Shown: piece after piece, positions 6,105-8,848 of the stretch
How the letters are laid out: each line of letters starts with the position of its first letter
Position numbering within the stretch: the stretch's first letter is position 1
DNA from: Sphingobacteriia bacterium
GTDB taxonomy: Bacteria; Bacteroidota; Bacteroidia; Chitinophagales; Chitinophagaceae
DNA: 8,848 nucleotides
NCBI GenBank assembly: GCA_004294465.1
Contig: REAV01000014.1
Span: forward strand, 1 to 8,848
Reading direction: 5' to 3'
Notes under the pieces: model-generated
Database searches by the model: none
The model's input: only the letters and a program-made list of their open reading frames with translations
Told to the model about the DNA's origin: nothing
Position numbers and translations under genes: made by a program

Positions 6105-6860
6105 TTAAACCTGTATTTGATGGCCTGTTTTTCCAAATCTCCTTTCTCGAGACTGGTAGTTAATAATAGCTTCATACAGGTTTTCTTTTCTGAAATCTGG
6201 CCACCTGGTATTGGTAAAATACAACTCTGCATAGGCCAATTGATACAATAAAAAATTACTGATTCTATACTCACCACTGGTTCTTATCATTAATTCAGGA
6301 TCAGGAAATTCACTGGTAGATAGGTATTGTTCTAATGTATCTGCATTAATTGTTGAAGGATCTATTTTACCATCTTTTACATCAATTCCAATATTTTTTA
6401 CGGCATTTACCAATTCCCACCTACTGCTATAACTCAATGCCATTATGAGGTTCAGCCCGGTATTCTTTTGGGTTAAATCCAGTGCTTCTGCCAATTCTTT
6501 AGCAGCAAACTCCGGTAACATATCGAGGTTTCCAATTACATGTAACCGAATATTGTTCTTATTGAGTATAGGCACTTCTTTATGAATAGTATCAACCAAT
6601 AAACTCATCAATCCATCTACTTCCTGACGTGGTCTATCCCAATTTTCGGTACTAAAAGCATATAGGGTAAGGTATTGAACACCTAATTCGGCAGCACCTT
6701 CTACTATATCACGAACACTCTCTACCCCATGAAAATGGCCATATAAACGCTCCTGCCCTTTTTCTTCTGCCCAACGACCATTACCATCCATAATGATAGC
6801 AATATGTTTAGGCAATTGTTGCTTGTTTATTTTTGGCAAAAGGTTTTCCTGTTGAACCAT
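6105..6860 (-). CDS. uppS: Isoprenyl transferase (undecaprenyl diphosphate synthase)
   Basis: A cis-prenyltransferase that adds isopentenyl units to farnesyl diphosphate to make undecaprenyl diphosphate, the C55 carrier for peptidoglycan and surface polysaccharide. It has 251 residues, the normal length. Family signatures are visible: HIAIIMDGNGRWA (19-31, with the catalytic D25), YGHFHGVESV, the LYAFSTENW motif, and near the C-terminus RTSGEYRISNFLLYQLAYAE followed by WPDF. All key residues of the diphosphate-binding site appear intact. The ATG at 6860 puts the catalytic aspartate at the usual distance from the N-terminus. A perfect -7 element lies 18 nt upstream, and 103 nt separate the stop from bamA. 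Confidence 0.97.
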   Translation of the reverse strand: MVQQENLLPKINKQQLPKHIAIIMDGNGRWAEEKGQERLYGHFHGVESVRDIVEGAAELGVQYLTLYAFSTENWDRPRQEVDGLMSLLVDTIHKEVPILNKNNIRLHVIGNLDMLPEFAAKELAEALDLTQKNTGLNLIMALSYSSRWELVNAVKNIGIDVKDGKIDPSTINADTLEQYLSTSEFPDPELMIRTSGEYRISNFLLYQLAYAELYFTNTRWPDFRKENLYEAIINYQSRERRFGKTGHQIQV

Positions 6861-6877
6861 GCACTCGATTTAGGGGG

Positions 6878-6885
6878 CAAAATTA
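6878..6885 (-). promoter_or_regulatory. Candidate internal promoter -7 element for uppS-bamA
   Basis: The minus strand reads TAATTTTG, a full match to TAnnTTTG, followed by CCCCC. It shares the ten bases TAATTTTGCC with the rpmH promoter. It lies in the 74-nt gap between the PorG-like gene and uppS and would leave a leader of roughly 10 nt. No TTG occurs at the expected 19-21 nt upstream (the nearest is 7 nt away), so only half of the promoter is supported. Confidence 0.42.
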
Positions 6886-6934
6886 ACAAAATCAATGGTT
6901 TCTGAGGATTTAAATGCAATAAAAGCGATAGAAA

Positions 6935-7780
6935 TTAATTAGTTGGGCAGCGATAGGTCTGTAAATTGAAAGAAAGGCCCACTTTTAAAGTGATAAATGA
7001 GTCTTTTTTAAGGCTATTTCCTCTCTGTTTGCCTTTTACGCCAATTGAAGAACCCGTTTCATAGCTTCTATCTTGTAATAAAAAGGCAGGTGTTAAAGAG
7101 CCATCTGGCAATGGTGGGAAGGCATCAGGTGCATATAATCCACTTACATCGTCTAAATAATCGGTATTGGTAAAGCGATACATGACTTCAGCAAAAAAAT
7201 TGGTTCTGGGATTCAGTGCATATTTAACCCCAAAAGTGAAGGGTATGCTCAATGCTGTAATTGAATAGGGGTTTGAGTTTGGATATAAAGCACTCCCCTG
7301 ACCTTCGGTTCCCAAAGGCCTCAATAAATATTTTTCTCCGTTTAAATAAGTAAAAGGGTCATAGGTGAATACGCCTATCCCCAGTCCCATATAGGGAGTG
7401 AAATTATAGCCTTCAAAACCAGGCTGGAAACGAAAAAAGTTAAAATCACCGGCAATACCTAATTCCCAAACATTGGAATTAAAACTGAGGTTCCTTTTTC
7501 TGTCTACAGGATTATTACTATAAATATCAGAATATCCTAAAAAAGAATACTCCCCAGTTATCCTTATTCCAATGTAATTGGAAATTTGTTTCCTATAAAA
7601 AATACCAAAAGCCATTTTAGGGGCATTGATTCTTGCGTCTGGATTTAAATCCCCAAAATAGTGGCCAACACCAACCCCAATGCCCAATTCGCCTGTATGT
7701 ACAAAGCTCTCCATCAGCTGGGCTTTTGAGCTTATCCAAGAGCCCAAAATGAAAAGTATAAGGATGGTTTTTCTACGCAT
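6935..7780 (-). CDS. DUF6089/PorG-like outer-membrane beta-barrel protein
   Basis: An exported, beta-strand-rich protein of 281 residues from the start chosen here. I chose the ATG at 7780 because it begins a textbook signal peptide (MRRKTILILF..., cleavage after SKA, next residue Gln). Upstream in-frame starts at 7810 (ATG) and 7813 (TTG) would add 11-12 residues before it. The mature part opens with GELGIGVGVGHYFGDLNP, the hallmark of the DUF6089 family, and shows repeated amphipathic strands such as YMGLGIGVFTYDP and FFAEVMYRF. It ends with a typical barrel strand (FITLKVGLSFNLQTY). Position between nadK and uppS-bamA matches, as I recall, the location of PorG, an outer-membrane part of the type IX secretion system in Porphyromonas gingivalis. 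The T9SS role is inferred from family and synteny, not shown by the sequence. Confidence 0.85.
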   Translation of the reverse strand: MRRKTILILFILGSWISSKAQLMESFVHTGELGIGVGVGHYFGDLNPDARINAPKMAFGIFYRKQISNYIGIRITGEYSFLGYSDIYSNNPVDRKRNLSFNSNVWELGIAGDFNFFRFQPGFEGYNFTPYMGLGIGVFTYDPFTYLNGEKYLLRPLGTEGQGSALYPNSNPYSITALSIPFTFGVKYALNPRTNFFAEVMYRFTNTDYLDDVSGLYAPDAFPPLPDGSLTPAFLLQDRSYETGSSIGVKGKQRGNSLKKDSFITLKVGLSFNLQTYRCPTN

Positions 7781-7831
7781 AGATATGGTTAGTGCTATGT
7801 AAAATAGCATCAAATTTCAATACAAAAAATG

Positions 7832-8710
7832 TTAATTTCTTTTATCAAGACCCCAAGTAAGCTTGGTTCGCAGCGTGGACAGAAAAGTATTTTCATTTAA
7901 TCTTACCAGATTTACCCCAAAATTTTCTTTTCGGATGGCTAATTGAACCGTTTTTGGTACAATTTCTCTTCTTGCATCCATTGCACAAATAAATTGATCC
8001 GCCCTGCCTTCTACTTCAAAAGAAATCACATTATTATCGGGTATAACGATAGATCGTACGTTCAAATTGTGAGGAGCTACAGGGGTGATTACCAAACTTG
8101 ATGAATCTGGAAATACAATAGGTCCATTACAACTTAAATTATAACCAGTAGAACCTGTAGGAGTGGCAACTATTAAGCCATCAGCCCAGTAAGTATTTAA
8201 AAATTCACCATTCATATAAGTGTGAATTTTGATCATAGGTGATGTATCTCTTTTATAAATCGCAAATTCATTCAATGCAAAGGGCGCATCCGTAAATAAT
8301 GGCATATTAGAATCCAGATGAATCAAGGTTCTTTTATCAATTAAAAAAGTATGATTCACTAATGCATCAACTGCAATGGCTAGATCCTCTTTACTAATGC
8401 TTGCTAAGAAACCCAATCTTCCAAAATTGATACCAAGTAAAGGGATGTTTTTTTCTTTTACTAATGTTACTGCATCGAGCATGGTTCCATCTCCACCTAA
8501 ACTAATTAAACAATCTATTGAATCATCTAAATCTTCGGAGCCGCCAAATGAAATTAATGAACGCGACAAGTGTTGGGGAATATGAAACTGCTCCATCAAA
8601 GTATTAAACAAAAGAACTTCTGTTTGATGCTTGGCCAATTCTTCTAATAAAATGAGCAATGGATTTTCTTGTTCAATATCTAATCCACGACTATATATAG
8701 CAACCTTCAT
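7832..8710 (-). CDS. nadK: NAD kinase
   Basis: A cytoplasmic kinase phosphorylating NAD+ to NADP+, the only known biosynthetic source of NADP(H). The 292 residues match the bacterial family. Key motifs are SLGGDGTML (70-78), with the GGDGT signature and catalytic D74; GINFGRLGFLA (93-103); the LNE motif with N147-E148 that contacts NAD; and ADGLIVATPTGSTGYNLS (177-193), where TPTGST is the conserved substrate-binding loop. APHNLNVRSIVIPD (212-225) is also family-typical. Residue 189 is Gly where TPTGSTAY is more frequent. Its ATG starts 2 nt after the stop of the upstream CBS-domain gene, indicating tight co-transcription and perhaps translational coupling. Confidence 0.97.
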   Translation of the reverse strand: MKVAIYSRGLDIEQENPLLILLEELAKHQTEVLLFNTLMEQFHIPQHLSRSLISFGGSEDLDDSIDCLISLGGDGTMLDAVTLVKEKNIPLLGINFGRLGFLASISKEDLAIAVDALVNHTFLIDKRTLIHLDSNMPLFTDAPFALNEFAIYKRDTSPMIKIHTYMNGEFLNTYWADGLIVATPTGSTGYNLSCNGPIVFPDSSSLVITPVAPHNLNVRSIVIPDNNVISFEVEGRADQFICAMDARREIVPKTVQLAIRKENFGVNLVRLNENTFLSTLRTKLTWGLDKRN

Positions 8711-8712
8711 AT

Positions 8713-8848
8713 TTACATGTTGAGATAAGAAATAAGGTGTTGATAATTCTCTTGCAATTCATTGGCATATTGTTCTTCGCCAAAAAAATATCTTACTGCA
8801 TAATCATATCGTTGAAAAGTAGCAACAATATCAGACACTTCTATTTTG
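8713..8848 (-). CDS. CBS-domain protein, C-terminal fragment
   Basis: The last 44 codons of a gene whose start lies right of the window. The fragment reads from KIEVSDIVATFQRY through YFFGEEQYANEL to NYQHLISYLNM and a TAA stop at 8713-8715. The tail (E-E-Q-Y-x-N-E-L, then N-Y-x-H-L-x-x-Y-L-N) is what I recall at the C-terminus of the CBS-domain proteins that precede nadK in Bacteroidota. The CBS domains themselves are outside the window, so no ligand-binding residues can be seen. Such proteins are usually thought to sense adenine nucleotides, which would be a plausible fit beside NAD kinase, but that is inference. Confidence 0.72.
   Translation of the reverse strand, partial: KIEVSDIVATFQRYDYAVRYFFGEEQYANELQENYQHLISYLNM

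Noticed and set aside
6047..6277. A 76-codon minus-strand ORF spanning the end of uppS and the uppS-bamA gap
   Set aside because: Most of it is another frame of uppS, which carries the conserved C-terminal motif there. The protein has no recognisable features.
8376..8585. A 69-codon plus-strand ORF opposite nadK
   Set aside because: It is antisense to the GGDGT region of nadK and shows no family pattern or context.
1..8848. Mobile elements, CRISPR arrays, tRNA or rRNA genes, toxin-antitoxin or defence genes
   Set aside because: Almost the whole window is accounted for by conserved housekeeping and envelope genes. I saw no transposase, direct-repeat array, tRNA-like cloverleaf or foreign-looking coding region.

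Overview
The window looks like chromosomal DNA from a Bacteroidota bacterium, most likely in or near the Chitinophagaceae/Chitinophagales. The base composition is AT-rich. Starts lack a clear Shine-Dalgarno sequence. Several intergenic gaps carry the Bacteroidota-type -7 promoter element TAnnTTTG. The order CBS-domain protein, nadK, DUF6089/PorG-like barrel, uppS, bamA, two ompH/skp genes, murI matches my recollection of a cell-envelope cluster in this phylum. All ten complete genes and the one partial gene lie on the minus strand, so transcription runs from high to low coordinates.

Layout, in transcription order (right to left). (1) 8848-8713: last 44 codons of a CBS-domain protein. (2) 8710-7832: nadK. 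(3) 7780-6935: DUF6089/PorG-like outer-membrane beta-barrel. (4) 6860-6105: uppS, preceded by a perfect -7 element that may add an internal promoter. (5) 6001-3260: bamA. (6) 3238-2720 and 2673-2050: two tandem, diverged OmpH/Skp-type periplasmic chaperones. A strong, almost symmetric terminator at 1998-2031 closes this run. (7) 1979-1146: murI. (8) 1046-891: rpmH (L34), too small for a 60-codon ORF cutoff but clear by sequence, with a good upstream promoter. (9) A second strong terminator at 793-821 sits between rpmH and (10) 780-367 rnpA, which is followed after 5 nt by (11) 361-95 yidD. Positions 1-94 hold no recognisable gene.

How the genes fit together: UppS makes the C55 lipid carrier for peptidoglycan and surface glycans, and MurI supplies D-glutamate for peptidoglycan. 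BamA inserts beta-barrels into the outer membrane, and the OmpH/Skp proteins escort unfolded barrels across the periplasm. The PorG-like barrel is a probable type IX secretion component. NadK supplies NADP. The left block is the conserved rpmH-rnpA-yidD cluster (ribosome, RNase P, membrane insertion), here joined to murI instead of dnaA, yidC or mnmE.

I found no mobile element, CRISPR array, tRNA or accessory system, and no evidence of an undescribed system. The points worth a second look are regulatory: terminators followed at once by -7-like elements, an interrupted palindrome in the rpmH 3' region and an uppS-proximal promoter. Among the proteins, the points are the enlarged third POTRA segment of BamA, the tail of the second OmpH protein, and the PorG-like gene.
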